NCBI GenBank assembly: GCA_017302895.1
Contig: JAFLBV010000001.1
Coordinates: forward strand, 1,240,001 to 1,304,000
Length of the DNA: 64,000 nt
Reading direction: 5' to 3'
From: Ignavibacteria bacterium
GTDB lineage: Bacteria > Bacteroidota > Ignavibacteria > Ignavibacteriales > Ignavibacteriaceae
The notes below the pieces were generated by a model. It had not been told where the DNA came from. It did not search any database and saw nothing but the letters and a program-made list of their open reading frames with translations. The translations under genes were made by a program, and so were the position numbers. Each line of letters starts with the position of its first letter. Positions within the stretch are counted from its first letter, which is position 1. Positions 35,401 through 44,081 of the stretch are shown one piece after another.

Positions 35401-35808
35401 CAGGAACAGGAAAATATTAAAAAGTCGCTCGATCAGATGAACAAGGAAGCCAAGGCTGCAGGAAAGTCAAAGAGCATCCCTGCCAATCTCGACAAAATCT
35501 CACAGGAGATGCAGGAGATTATCACTGATATGAGAACAGGCAGAGTAAATGATGAACTTGTGAAGAAGCAGGATAAAATTCTCTCGAAGATGCTTGATGC
35601 GACCAGATCTGTAAATGAACGGGATTTTGAGAAGGAAAGAGAATCATTTACCGGAACGAATTCGAAAGGCAATTCGCCCGGTGCCCTTAAATTGGACGGG
35701 CAAAAGAAGGACAAAAGCTATTCTGACAACATCAATAAAGCCCTGCAAGGCGGGTTTACTAAAGATTTTGAGGATCTTACACGCAAATATTATAATCTGA
35801 TCAAATAA
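32452..35808 (+). CDS. DUF4175 family membrane protein with very long coiled coil
   Basis: 1118 residues from a TTG preceded by CAGGAAAG; no ATG fits. Two or three helices lie in the first 70 residues and another near 165-185. Residues about 200-510 look like tandem Ig-like beta domains (SFEVKPGNIEAAKGDSITISV begins one). From about 520 to 1000 the chain is coiled coil very rich in Met, Gln, Lys and Glu, with runs such as MMQQGNGGQGGMM. DUF4175 proteins occur beside DUF4159 and MoxR-type genes and may form an envelope complex; no activity is known. Confidence 0.85.
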   Translation: MNGTAHYEEILKKLARFENRRMMADLAFGGQVLLIASLLLFTLFSLLEYLFFFEPVVRTVLFYTWLGITGGSFVHFILTPLYKRFMIVPSDPFRSAALAGSLFPQVKDDLMNAMQLVKVDDRRGFSEKLVSAAFEEVYKRVSDLEFGSAVSFNAAKKLFVWTLASLILSGGSFIFSNGMRDAAGRLLDHNAEFLPPQKYSFEVKPGNIEAAKGDSITISVKVSGPEVRSLDFYFKDESQPAFVKEILKSGKDGSFSFTISAIKYSTEYYAMVEDSKSLIYKITVTDKPLVRTFKLSITPPGYTGERPSEQTDNGNVSGIKGTAISFSLESNKELASASLEFLEGMNIPLEVSGTSASGAFRITGDNEYFIKITDTKGYTNTSPVKYSIKAFFDADPEITVVSPDSNTALPRSQRQDISLIISDDFGFSGLNLHYRISKSKDAATVQQKFNSIPVPFNRQVKETGVEYTWSLAQLFLSQGDEVTYYLEVADNDAVSGPKTAKSREYIVRVPTLEELFATGDKKQEEILKELNDVLKDAEKLQKEMDKASKEMKSDKKDLSFEEKEKLEKMIDNFEKLQDKVEQLSQKMEDVQNNMQENNLLSPQTMEKFMELQKMLQEISTDEMKKLMDKMSKNLENLNRKDAQQNLENMKMDEETFKKSLERTMNLLKRVQVEQKIDELIKRSQNLNEQLDKMQNETKNADQKTMDQLAKKQDEIKKQMEALEKEMKELREKMKDMKDMPNEQAEKLQDELEKQQNDELSDEAKENLKKGQKQQAMQNQQKMSKNMKKMEEGLQELQNSINEANQMQTMADMMKIISDIVDLSKQQENLKKKTQSSSPSALLNQEMREQDKIQRNLDKMLARLGELAQKSFAVSPEMAKSLGGARREMGKSLDNMQNRNNKQAAGNQGEAMSFLNQAAGMMQDALAQMMQQGNGGQGGMMSMMQQMGQMAGQQMTLNQQMQEMMKGSGGQLTQEQMSQIQRLRQEQENIKKSLDQMNKEAKAAGKSKSIPANLDKISQEMQEIITDMRTGRVNDELVKKQDKILSKMLDATRSVNERDFEKERESFTGTNSKGNSPGALKLDGQKKDKSYSDNINKALQGGFTKDFEDLTRKYYNLIK

Positions 35809-35812
35809 TCGA

Positions 35813-36241
35813 TCAGAATTTATACCATTTCCTTTTTGAGCTGTCGTAATAGGTTCTGGTTCTGACGCCTTTGTTGGTTACACTTCCCTGGATGGGGATG
35901 TTGGCTTTTTTAGCATCGAGCAGCGTGGTGGTTATATAAAAAGTTGCAGATGTTCTGGTTCCTCTAGTTCTGCTTTTATTGTAGCTTTTAATAAAGTATT
36001 TGTCCGTAAGCATTTGGGTTGGAGGCGTCCATTTGGCGAACGATTTGTTGCCTCCGCCACCGGAAGCTGCAGGAGTATAAAAATGCTTCATCGCATCATT
36101 GAGCAGATAGTCACCCCGAACACCAAGCTGGTCAAGAGTCGATTGGAAAGAGAAGTATTCCCAAAGCGTTAACCCGGAAAAGACAGCCAGCCCCACGAGG
36201 ATTACTCCCAGAACGATAAGTAATAATTGTTGTTGTCCCAT
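35813..36241 (-). CDS. Pilin-like single-span protein
   Basis: 142 residues. It begins MGQQQLLLIVLGVILVGLAV, one long hydrophobic helix directly at the N-terminus, followed by a periplasmic domain with a GGGGNKSF word and an arginine/threonine-rich beta region. The layout resembles type IV pilins but without a GFTLIE-type peptidase site. Similar MGQQQLLL proteins are, to my knowledge, common in Ignavibacteria. It begins 11 bases after the sigma/FecR fusion gene, so the two are very likely co-transcribed. Confidence 0.8.
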   Translation of the reverse strand: MGQQQLLLIVLGVILVGLAVFSGLTLWEYFSFQSTLDQLGVRGDYLLNDAMKHFYTPAASGGGGNKSFAKWTPPTQMLTDKYFIKSYNKSRTRGTRTSATFYITTTLLDAKKANIPIQGSVTNKGVRTRTYYDSSKRKWYKF

Positions 36242-36252
36242 ACCTTAAACTC

Positions 36253-37965
36253 CTATTGAAAAAGCAAAATCCATTTTAAGAAACCCCTCACATACTCCAA
36301 AGAATCCGGTTTTTCATTAATTAAACCCTGTTTTACTTCGTCTGTGATCGCAGGGAAGAAACTTTCGAGTTTTGATACGATCATTTCTCTGTTTGCGGTT
36401 GTGGTTTTGGTCAGGAGATAAAGCAGAGAGAGCGCATCGAGTTCTGTGGAATTTACGATAAATGAAGCGAGGGTCTCAGGATCCAGCCCCTTCTCATTCA
36501 TTATATTAATTCTGCTTTTCTGAGCGGAGTCGGTAAATGCATAAACCGGAATATAGAGCAGATTTCCTTTAGCGATTGAAACCGAGTAGTTTGACGCAAG
36601 AGATATTCTGTGGTTCTCGATTACGATCTCAGCCCAGCCAAAATTGAGTTTGATCTGATTTAGAATCCGGGAGCATTGAAGTTGTGCCATTTCTGTTGTG
36701 ATTCTCACATCTCCGAACCGGATGGAATATGGAGGCTGGTCAGCAAATTCGACAAATTTCCCTGTGTCCAGATTTGTCATCAGTTCGAATCCGGTGCCGT
36801 TGACATCAAATATATTCTGTTCCTTGTGTCCCTTAATCAACTTGAGAGTACTTTTCGGGTAGAGTTTTATTGTTGCCTCAGAGGGAATAATGATTTCAGC
36901 GGTCGAGGCTTCTTCGGTGCTTGCCACCTCATTCTCATTAAGATCAGTTTCCGTTGTCCCGTTGATTGAAACATCGCCTTCGAGTGCCCTGACGCTCCAG
37001 GGGGTGTTAAATTTCGAATACTCCAGGTATCCATATACTCCTGCTCCAGTTAGAACAAGAATCAGAAGTATAACCAAAAGTTTCTGAACATCGATAAAAG
37101 ATGCTTTGTAACCGAGAGATTTTGCTTTGCCGATCGCTTTGCCGCCGATACCCGAGGAGGTTTGACTTGCAGTTGACCGTGCAAGTGATTGAAGTTCCTG
37201 ATTCCTAATCTCTTTCTTGCGGGAGCGTCTCTCTTTTATTTTGTTCTCATTGATCAGTTCATCCTGAATCTCATCCAGAATTCCTGCTCTTACCGGTGTC
37301 GATGCAAAGATATCTCGAACAAGATCGATAAAATCGGCGAATTTATCCAGAAATTCAGGTTTTTTGTTTTCAACCAACTGTTCAGGTGATGCACCGGGAA
37401 TATTATAAGAGGAAACAAGTTTAATAAAATCACTTTTATGGTCAACGATGCATTCTTTAAAGGGAGTAAAATAACAGAGTCGCTCCAGTTTGTCGTTCAG
37501 AATCTGTACCACGCCCTCTTCTGTTTGATCGGTAATAAAACCTGCAATGATTTCGGGGGTATAATCAAATTGAAGATAGAGCGTGAGGACGACTCTTTCG
37601 AGATCGGTGAATGAGGCATAGACTGCTTCAACCTCCGAAAATTGTGGCGAGAGGGGGGGTAATTCCTGATCCCCGCCGTTATAGAGGGGGTGCTCCCGCA
37701 AATTATAAAGGCTGACAATTGCAGAGATTTTGCGCAGCCATTCAAATAAATCCTTTCCCTCTTTAATATGAGCAACATTGTCTGCCGCAAGCACAAAAAT
37801 CTCTTTAAGTGTCTCTTCCGCCCGGTCCGGAGAGGGAATTATCTTGTAAACAAGATGATAAATCTCCTTATAGAAATTTGGCACCAGCTTAAAGAAGGCG
37901 TACTTGTCACCCTTCCGGGCGGCTTTGAAAAGGGATTCGGCGTTTGAGTCAGTTCGTTGTGTCAT
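36253..37965 (-). CDS. Fusion of ECF-sigma-like, transmembrane and FecR-like domains
   Basis: A 570-residue protein with an unusual domain order. Residues 11-90 resemble sigma-70 region 2 (AARKGDKYAFFKLV, then DRAEETLKEIFVLAADNV and FEWLRKISAI). Residues 110-165 resemble region 4 (FTDLERVVLTLYLQFDYTPE, then IAGFITDQTEEGVVQILNDKL), though several DNA-contact positions look altered. A charged linker leads to one membrane helix at 294-313, and residues about 325-480 look like a periplasmic FecR domain (VRALEGDVSIN, PSEATIKLYPKSTLKL). This would tie a sigma-like unit to an envelope sensor in one chain. Whether the sigma part is active is unknown. Confidence 0.78.
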   Translation of the reverse strand: MTQRTDSNAESLFKAARKGDKYAFFKLVPNFYKEIYHLVYKIIPSPDRAEETLKEIFVLAADNVAHIKEGKDLFEWLRKISAIVSLYNLREHPLYNGGDQELPPLSPQFSEVEAVYASFTDLERVVLTLYLQFDYTPEIIAGFITDQTEEGVVQILNDKLERLCYFTPFKECIVDHKSDFIKLVSSYNIPGASPEQLVENKKPEFLDKFADFIDLVRDIFASTPVRAGILDEIQDELINENKIKERRSRKKEIRNQELQSLARSTASQTSSGIGGKAIGKAKSLGYKASFIDVQKLLVILLILVLTGAGVYGYLEYSKFNTPWSVRALEGDVSINGTTETDLNENEVASTEEASTAEIIIPSEATIKLYPKSTLKLIKGHKEQNIFDVNGTGFELMTNLDTGKFVEFADQPPYSIRFGDVRITTEMAQLQCSRILNQIKLNFGWAEIVIENHRISLASNYSVSIAKGNLLYIPVYAFTDSAQKSRINIMNEKGLDPETLASFIVNSTELDALSLLYLLTKTTTANREMIVSKLESFFPAITDEVKQGLINEKPDSLEYVRGFLKWILLFQ

Positions 37966-38138
37966 GATTAAAAATTTTGAGAATGAACTGAATAATATCG
38001 AAATATTTTCTTATAAACAAATCCAGTCAACGGGCCCCCTCCAATAACTCAGGCTTTTGATGCACGAAAACCATTCCACACAAAATAAATCCTTTTGTCA
38101 CTATTGATTTTAATCTGGAATTATTCTTCACTAAATTT

Positions 38139-38146
38139 TAACTTTG
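38139..38146 (+). promoter_or_regulatory. Candidate TAnnTTTG promoter box
   Basis: TAACTTTG lies 34 bases before the M16 peptidase ATG at 38180. Confidence 0.45.
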
Positions 38147-38179
38147 TACTAAACATTCTAGAAAATAATGGAGGTCTTA

Positions 38180-39532
38180 ATGGACAGATATAAAAGTTAT
38201 CTGTTTCTCTTTCTCTTTCTGGTTGCCGGAAGTGTGTCCGCACAGCTAAAGGTTGACTATGAATATTACAAACTTGACAACGGGCTAAAGGTTGTTCTCT
38301 CTCAGAACAAAACAGCACCCGTGGTTACAGTGGCTGTCTATTATAACATCGGATTCAGAATTGAACCGAGAGACAGGACAGGTTTTGCGCATCTTTTTGA
38401 ACACATGATGTTTCAGGGTTCGAAAAATCTGGGTAAAATGGAATTTATCAAACTTGTTCAGTCGAACGGCGGAATCCTTAACGGCTCCACAAGATTTGAC
38501 TTCACAAATTATTTCGCTATCGTTCCGTCACATAAACTTGAAACGATTCTCTGGGCAGAAGCTGACAGAATGTCGGGACTTGATATCACACAGGAAAACC
38601 TCGTGAATCAGCAGGGTGTGGTAACGAATGAAGTGAAAGTAAATGTGCTGAATCAGCCTTATGGCGGTTTTCCGTGGCTCGATCTTCCCCAGGCCGCAAA
38701 TGAAAACTGGTATAATGCCCACAACTTTTACGGTGATCTGAAAGACCTCGATGCTGCCACCCTTGCAGATGTGAAAGACTTCTTCAGCAAATATTACATA
38801 CCAAATAATGCTGCCCTCGTTATCACCGGCGATTTTGAAAAACCTGAAGCAAAGGAATTCGTAAAGAAATATTTCGGAAAAATTCCTGCCGGGAAGCAAC
38901 AAAAACTGCCAGACATTTCAGAACCGAGACAGGAAAAAGAGAGAATCTCGGTGAAAGTTGATTCGTTAGCCAACAAACCGGCGATAGCATTTGGTTATAA
39001 AATGCCTGCAGTCGGAACACCCGAATATTTTGCGATGGGAATCATCGATCAGGTACTTCTTCAGGGACAGGACAGCAGACTTTATCAGAAACTGATTTCC
39101 GAAAAGGGATACTACTCCGGTGTATATGGTGGAATAAATTCCGGACTCGGAAACATGTTCAACTATAACGGACCAATGCTGTGGGATTTCTACCTCCTGC
39201 ATGAAAGCAATGTCACTCCTGAAGAGATTATTGCTTCTGTCGATGAAGTTGTGAAAGGGGTCATCGAAAAACCTTTGGCAAAAGATGAAATTTCCAGAGC
39301 ACTTGTAAAGATGCGTTCCAACCTCTATGATGTAGTGGAAGGAACTTTTGGTTTCGGACTTGCCGACCTTCTCGCTTGTTATGCACTCTTCAATGATGAT
39401 CCGGGAAAGATTAATACCATTGAAGACTCCTTCAAAAAGGTGACACCTGAACTGATCCAAAAAACCGCAAAGGAATATTTGAGATCGAGTAACAGGACTA
39501 TTATCAAACTTGATGCAAAAGCAGCGAAATAA
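38180..39532 (+). CDS. M16B zinc metallopeptidase, catalytic subunit
   Basis: About 450 residues from the ATG at 38180, chosen because GGAGGT lies five bases before it (the ATG at 38168 overlaps that site). A signal peptide ends near GSVSAQL. The inverted zinc motif is HLFEH (His71, Glu74, His75), with the distal zinc ligand in VVTNEVKV (Glu151), all at family spacing. It should degrade peptides in the periplasm. It pairs with the following gene, which encodes the non-catalytic partner. Confidence 0.94.
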   Translation: MDRYKSYLFLFLFLVAGSVSAQLKVDYEYYKLDNGLKVVLSQNKTAPVVTVAVYYNIGFRIEPRDRTGFAHLFEHMMFQGSKNLGKMEFIKLVQSNGGILNGSTRFDFTNYFAIVPSHKLETILWAEADRMSGLDITQENLVNQQGVVTNEVKVNVLNQPYGGFPWLDLPQAANENWYNAHNFYGDLKDLDAATLADVKDFFSKYYIPNNAALVITGDFEKPEAKEFVKKYFGKIPAGKQQKLPDISEPRQEKERISVKVDSLANKPAIAFGYKMPAVGTPEYFAMGIIDQVLLQGQDSRLYQKLISEKGYYSGVYGGINSGLGNMFNYNGPMLWDFYLLHESNVTPEEIIASVDEVVKGVIEKPLAKDEISRALVKMRSNLYDVVEGTFGFGLADLLACYALFNDDPGKINTIEDSFKKVTPELIQKTAKEYLRSSNRTIIKLDAKAAK

Positions 39533-39544
39533 GGAGACAGCAAT

Positions 39545-40921
39545 ATGAAAATGAAAATATTATCACTCGTTTTGGCAGCTTTTCTTCTTTCAGGTCCGCT
39601 TTTTGCACAAAAAGAACAGCCACCTGTCGGCGGTACTCCGAAGAATTTTACCGTTCCTTCATATAAAACTGTTACTCTCAGAAACGGGATGAAAGTTACT
39701 CTTGTACCCTATGGCCAGACTCCGAAAGCAACCGTAAGACTGATCGTAAGAACCGGTAGTTTGAATGAACCAGCGGGACAGGTTTGGATATCGGACTTCG
39801 CAGCAGATCTTTTGCTTGAAGGAACAAAATCCAAATCAGCTCAGGCGATTGCCGAAGAAGTAGCTGCCTATGGTGGCGAACTTTTTGCAAATGCAGGTAC
39901 TGACCAGTCACAGCTCGGAGCTGATGTCCTTTCAGAATTCACCCCGAACCTCGTGAAAACGATGGCTGATGTGGTAATGAACCCTAAATTCGATCAAAAA
40001 GACTTTGAGAGAATCAAAGGAAATTATCTTACAAATCTTGCAGTATCACAAAAATCACCTGATGCAATGGCAGACAAGGAACTCTATAAACTTGTGTACG
40101 GTGATCATCCATACGGTATTACCGAGCCAACGGAAGCAGCTTTGAAAGGTTACACCGTTGACATGGTAAAAAAATATCACGAAGACAATTTCGGTGCATG
40201 GAGATCACACCTTTACATTTCGGGTGTTTTCGATGAAAAATCTGTGATGGCTGCAATTGAACAGGCATTCGGGAAGTGGAAAGCCGGACCGGATATTTTA
40301 ACTAATCCTGCCACGCCTCAGAGAGTTAAGAAATTCTCCCTCGTCGACAGACCGGGATCGAAACAGTCGAAAATCATTTATGGAATCCCCGCTGTCGATC
40401 CTTCGATGCCCGACTATGTTCCATTTATGGTGATGAACTCACTTCTTGGCGGCTCATTTGGCTCACGTATTACCGCAAACATTCGTGAGAACAAGGGCTA
40501 CACCTACTCACCCGGAAGCAGCGTTATGACAAGATACCGCTCCGGTTTCTGGAGTGAGGAAGCTGATGTTACGAGCAGTGTTACGGGTGCAGCTATTAAA
40601 GAGATTCAGTTTGAAATCAAAAGACTGCGTGATGAAGCTCCCTCTGAAAAAGAACTTGACGGCATCAAAAACTATGAAGCCGGAATTTTTGTTCTTAGAA
40701 ATTCAAGCCGTGCCGGCGTAATCGGTCAGTTGAGTTTCATCAATTTCCACGGATTGTCGGATGATTATCTTAAAAATTATGTTCAAAAGATAATCAATAC
40801 AAAACCTGCAGATGTTTCAGCCATGGTTAAAAAATATCTCGACCTTGACAGATTCACTACTGTTATTGTTGGCGATAAAAAAGAAGTTGAACCTCAACTC
40901 GAGAGTTTGGATCTGAAATAA
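39545..40921 (+). CDS. M16B peptidase-like partner subunit, non-catalytic
   Basis: 458 residues, signal peptide ending near GPLFAQKEQ. It has the same two-domain M16 fold as its neighbour, but the zinc motif is lost: the equivalent stretch is WISDFAADLLLEG. It keeps the NIRENKGYTYSPGS segment, which in M16B enzymes supplies the arginine/tyrosine pair that binds substrate. A two-subunit protease, one half with zinc and one with the R/Y pair, is the known arrangement. It starts 12 bases after the catalytic gene. Confidence 0.93.
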   Translation: MKMKILSLVLAAFLLSGPLFAQKEQPPVGGTPKNFTVPSYKTVTLRNGMKVTLVPYGQTPKATVRLIVRTGSLNEPAGQVWISDFAADLLLEGTKSKSAQAIAEEVAAYGGELFANAGTDQSQLGADVLSEFTPNLVKTMADVVMNPKFDQKDFERIKGNYLTNLAVSQKSPDAMADKELYKLVYGDHPYGITEPTEAALKGYTVDMVKKYHEDNFGAWRSHLYISGVFDEKSVMAAIEQAFGKWKAGPDILTNPATPQRVKKFSLVDRPGSKQSKIIYGIPAVDPSMPDYVPFMVMNSLLGGSFGSRITANIRENKGYTYSPGSSVMTRYRSGFWSEEADVTSSVTGAAIKEIQFEIKRLRDEAPSEKELDGIKNYEAGIFVLRNSSRAGVIGQLSFINFHGLSDDYLKNYVQKIINTKPADVSAMVKKYLDLDRFTTVIVGDKKEVEPQLESLDLK

Positions 40922-40930
40922 CATTAATTT

Positions 40931-40972
40931 CGGGGGCATGAAGAAATTACTTCGTGCTCCCGGTATTTTTTT
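40931..40972 (+). terminator. Rho-independent terminator after the M16 pair
   Basis: CGGGGGCATGAAG and CTTCGTGCTCCCG pair as a 13-bp stem with two G-U pairs and a six-base loop, followed by GTATTTTTTT. A textbook terminator. Confidence 0.9.
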
Positions 40973-40985
40973 GGAAGGAAAATCA

Positions 40986-41438
40986 ATGATATTCGACAAG
41001 CTTGAAAATTACAAAACCTACGCATCGATAAGTGAAAACCTGAAAAAGGGATTTGAATATCTCACCGACACTTACACACTTGATACCCCGGAGGGTATTT
41101 ATGAGATAGATGGCAAGGATGTGTATGCAATCGTGACATCGTATAAAACAAAGGCTTACAGCGAGGGTGACTTTGAATCTCACAGGAAGTATCTCGATGT
41201 TCAATATATTCCGAAAGGTGAGGAGAATATAGGGATAACCGGGCTTGAAAACCTCAAACCAAAATCAGATTTTGATACAGAAAAAGACATTGTCTTCTAC
41301 GAAGGGAATGGCGATCTACTAAGACTTCCCGAGGGATATTTTATGGTGCTCTTCCCTCAGGATGGTCACAAACCGGGCATTATGACAGGTTCTGAAAAGC
41401 AGTTAGTGAAGAAAGTCGTTGTGAAGGTTGTGGTTTAG
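40986..41438 (+). CDS. YhcH/YjgK/YiaL family protein
   Basis: 150 residues from the ATG at 40986, preceded by GGAAGGAAAATCA; a longer reading from 40938 would pass through the terminator hairpin and is rejected. The family signature includes HRKYLDVQYIPKGEENIGI and YFMVLFPQDGHKPGI, with histidine and acidic metal ligands of a cupin-like fold. Relatives act as beta-D-galactosidase-linked or sialic-acid pathway anomerases. Substrate here is unknown. Confidence 0.9.
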   Translation: MIFDKLENYKTYASISENLKKGFEYLTDTYTLDTPEGIYEIDGKDVYAIVTSYKTKAYSEGDFESHRKYLDVQYIPKGEENIGITGLENLKPKSDFDTEKDIVFYEGNGDLLRLPEGYFMVLFPQDGHKPGIMTGSEKQLVKKVVVKVVV

Positions 41439-41503
41439 TCAGTCACTCCTGCTTTAATCAGCACTTTGTGTAAAGCCAATCCGGGACAAAATCAGGCTTT
41501 TAC

Positions 41504-42457
41504 TCAGAAAGAGAAATCCACCTGAATTGAAGGCATAAGCATCCACGCATCAGCTTTGGTGTCGTTTCCCACGGTTTTCAACAGTTTTATTCCCACCAGT
41601 GCATTTGCATTATCCATAAATTTGTAGATAACACCCGGACTGAAGAAGTAGAATCCGATATTCACATCGTTTCTTTTGTCAGTTTTAATGTACTCAATCC
41701 CTGTGTTCCAAACAGGCAGCCACCATGGACGGTCACCCACATAATTGGAGGGAACGAAACCAAGGAGGCTCTGTGTAAAGTATCCTGCCCCGATGTAAAA
41801 ATTGACAGGACTTTCATAAGCTGAATTGAAGCTGAGTGTCACATATGGATTCAGATTTGTAGTGGCGGCGTTGTCGCTGTAGATTGAAATGAACTCCTTC
41901 TTTGAGCCATCATTGTAGGTTTCCACCCGTTTTACCACAGTTTCGGCGTTGTAGAGATGTTTTTGAACCAGCACCCCCGCATCAATTCTGAATGCAGTTG
42001 ATCCATTCAAACCACCCACACCAAACCCGGCAGCACCACCAATTGCACTTTGATTCCCGATATTCGAGAAATGAAAACCTCCGGTGAAGAAGATGCTTTT
42101 TGTGAGTGGAATGTCGATATCCACTCCGGCAACGATGTCAGGGAAAGACCACTCGAGATTTTGTTCTCTGAAAAATGGCTTTAGTGAATCCCTCGGGCTC
42201 AGGCTGGAATAGAAACTCCCCGAGGTTGATGTCGTAATGCTTTTGTTTTGGTTTATTACCAGTTTCGGAGAAACTTTTATTTCTGAATTGCCGTTGTTTC
42301 TGTGGATGGTTCTTACAGGGGGTGTGTTGATCGGAGCCTGCACATCCACATCGCCGAGATAGATGGTTTCCTGCACTTTTACGGTGTCACAACCGGTGTA
42401 AAAGAGGATGAAAAAAGCTGCAACAATAACATTTGTGAGAACTTTTGAAAACTTCAT
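41504..42457 (-). CDS. Outer-membrane-type lipoprotein, unknown function
   Basis: 317 residues. A signal peptide ends in a lipobox (FYTGC, Cys23). The region to about residue 95 is low-complexity. The rest alternates hydrophobic and polar residues with many aromatic ends (FFTGGFHFSN, VNFYIGAGYFTQ, VNIGFYFFSPGVIYKF) and ends in VDFSF, the pattern of a small outer-membrane beta-barrel. No family is recognised. It lies 23 bases after the PH-like membrane protein gene. Confidence 0.78.
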   Translation of the reverse strand: MKFSKVLTNVIVAAFFILFYTGCDTVKVQETIYLGDVDVQAPINTPPVRTIHRNNGNSEIKVSPKLVINQNKSITTSTSGSFYSSLSPRDSLKPFFREQNLEWSFPDIVAGVDIDIPLTKSIFFTGGFHFSNIGNQSAIGGAAGFGVGGLNGSTAFRIDAGVLVQKHLYNAETVVKRVETYNDGSKKEFISIYSDNAATTNLNPYVTLSFNSAYESPVNFYIGAGYFTQSLLGFVPSNYVGDRPWWLPVWNTGIEYIKTDKRNDVNIGFYFFSPGVIYKFMDNANALVGIKLLKTVGNDTKADAWMLMPSIQVDFSF

Positions 42458-42480
42458 GGAGAAGCCTCCGGTTAGGTTAA

Positions 42481-42996
42481 CTACTTTTTTAGTTCTTCCC
42501 GTCTTTCTTTCAGAAGTGTAGTCACCTTGTCATATACGGGTTGAGGTGACCTGTTTATCAGTATTGCTTCGAGCAGACGGGCATTATTGATTTTTGCAAA
42601 AAAGCCGATTTGGATATTTTTCGCTATACTTTCTGCGATCATTATACCGTTAAATTTCCCCGAAAATGTTCCACCCTTCAAATTCTCGATATCGGAGTAG
42701 AGCAGCTCCTTTTCTCCGGATGAGAGAAAAAACTCTGAACAGACGAGCCGGTCCTCAAGTGCGTGAATCCTGAAGGGAACGATTCGCCATATTTTGAAGA
42801 AAAAAGAATTGATGATAAGAAATATAACGACAACGGAAGAAAAAAAGAGGATGTCAACAGTTCTTGAAGATGGATTGAGCAAAAAGGGAATTATGTACAG
42901 AGCCAGCACCATCGAGACAGGAATATTCCCGAATCTGTAAACAGTCTTCAGTAAAGGGTTATAGGTAAAAATGTGGTCAATTTTTTCCTTTTCCAT
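42481..42996 (-). CDS. Membrane protein with PH-like domain
   Basis: 171 residues. Two adjacent helices at about 24-42 and 48-70 (DILFFSSVVVIFLIINSFFF) precede a soluble half whose strands (FRIHALEDRLVCSEF, KELLYSDIENLKGGTF) look like a bacterial PH domain. No catalytic motif. It begins two bases after the aminotransferase stop, so it is part of the glycan operon, though its role there is unclear. Confidence 0.72.
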   Translation of the reverse strand: MEKEKIDHIFTYNPLLKTVYRFGNIPVSMVLALYIIPFLLNPSSRTVDILFFSSVVVIFLIINSFFFKIWRIVPFRIHALEDRLVCSEFFLSSGEKELLYSDIENLKGGTFSGKFNGIMIAESIAKNIQIGFFAKINNARLLEAILINRSPQPVYDKVTTLLKERREELKK

Positions 42997-42998
42997 CC

Positions 42999-44081
42999 CT
43001 AAAACCTGTTCATTACTTCCACGACTTTGTAGATATCATCCTTAGTGTGGAAATATGAGATCGGAAGACTGAGAGTTGTGTTGTGTATCTCCTCGGATAT
43101 GGGGTACTCACCTTCGATTATGCCCTGCATCGCTTTTTGTTTGTGAGGAGCAACAGGGTAGTGGATGTCTGTTTTAATCTCATTTTTCAGGAGATATTCG
43201 CGGAGTTTGTCTCTTTTCTTGTGTCTGACATTGTAGATGTGATAGACATCGTAATGGTCATCAGAGCGGTATGGCTTTATAAAATCAGATTTTAAACCGT
43301 TGTGATAGATCTCGGCAAGCTCCCTTTTGTGCTCGTTTATTTCGTCGAGCTTTCGCAACTTAATCGAGAGAAAACCTGCCTGCATCTCATCGAGGCGGGA
43401 GTTGTAGCCGACTACCTCATTATAGTATTTAATGTCGGAACCGTAATTCCGGAGTCGTAAAATCTTTTTGTAGAGGTCTTCATTCTGCATGAGCATGGCT
43501 CCTGCATCACCGAGAGCCCCGAGATTTTTTGTCGGATAGAAACTGAACGCTCCGTAGTCACCGAATGTTCCGGTGAGTCGGTCTCTCCACTTGGCACCAT
43601 GGCTTTGGGCGGCATCTTCGATCAGTCTGAGATCAAATTTCTTCGCTATTCTTGTGATAAAGCCCATTTCGCACGGCTTACCGTAGAGATGGACAACCAT
43701 TATTGCCCGGGTTCTGTTTGTGATTTTTTCTTCAATCTTTCGTGAGTCGATGTTGTAAGTTTTAATGTCGGGCTCAACGAGTACGGGTTTCAGTCCCGCA
43801 TGAAGAATGGCGAGAATAGTTGCAATATAAGTATTTGAAGGCACTATCACTTCGGAATTCGGGGGGAATTCAAATGCCTTCAGTGCAAGAAGAAGAGCGT
43901 CGAGACCAGAAGCTACACCGAGACAGTAGGCGACACGATGGTAGTCCGCAAATTCCTCTTCGAATTTTTTAACATTATTCCCGAGTATATACCAGCCTGA
44001 TTTGAGGGTTTCGGCGAATGATTTTTGGTATTCTTCAAAAAACGGCTGATTCAGTTTCCCCAGATTTTCGTACTCGATCAC
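42999..44081 (-). CDS. Sugar aminotransferase, DegT/DnrJ/EryC1/StrS family
   Basis: A 360-residue PLP enzyme. The PLP-binding lysine lies in [21 protein letters not shown], and the substrate/cofactor segment is [15 protein letters not shown]-terminal [20 protein letters not shown] is also typical. With the FdtA-like ketoisomerase encoded just upstream it fits the FdtB/QdtB step that makes dTDP-3-amino-3,6-dideoxy-hexose (Fuc3N or Qui3N) for a surface glycan. It overlaps the FdtA gene by four bases. Confidence 0.92.
   Translation of the reverse strand: MIEYENLGKLNQPFFEEYQKSFAETLKSGWYILGNNVKKFEEEFADYHRVAYCLGVASGLDALLLALKAFEFPPNSEVIVPSNTYIATILAILHAGLKPVLVEPDIKTYNIDSRKIEEKITNRTRAIMVVHLYGKPCEMGFITRIAKKFDLRLIEDAAQSHGAKWRDRLTGTFGDYGAFSFYPTKNLGALGDAGAMLMQNEDLYKKILRLRNYGSDIKYYNEVVGYNSRLDEMQAGFLSIKLRKLDEINEHKRELAEIYHNGLKSDFIKPYRSDDHYDVYHIYNVRHKKRDKLREYLLKNEIKTDIHYPVAPHKQKAMQGIIEGEYPISEEIHNTTLSLPISYFHTKDDIYKVVEVMNRF

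Noticed and set aside
38966..39460. 164-residue minus-strand open frame
   Set aside because: Antisense to the M16 peptidase, with no start context or family features.
40938..40985. N-terminal extension of the YhcH-family protein
   Set aside because: This stretch forms a rho-independent terminator; the ATG at 40986 has its own ribosome site.
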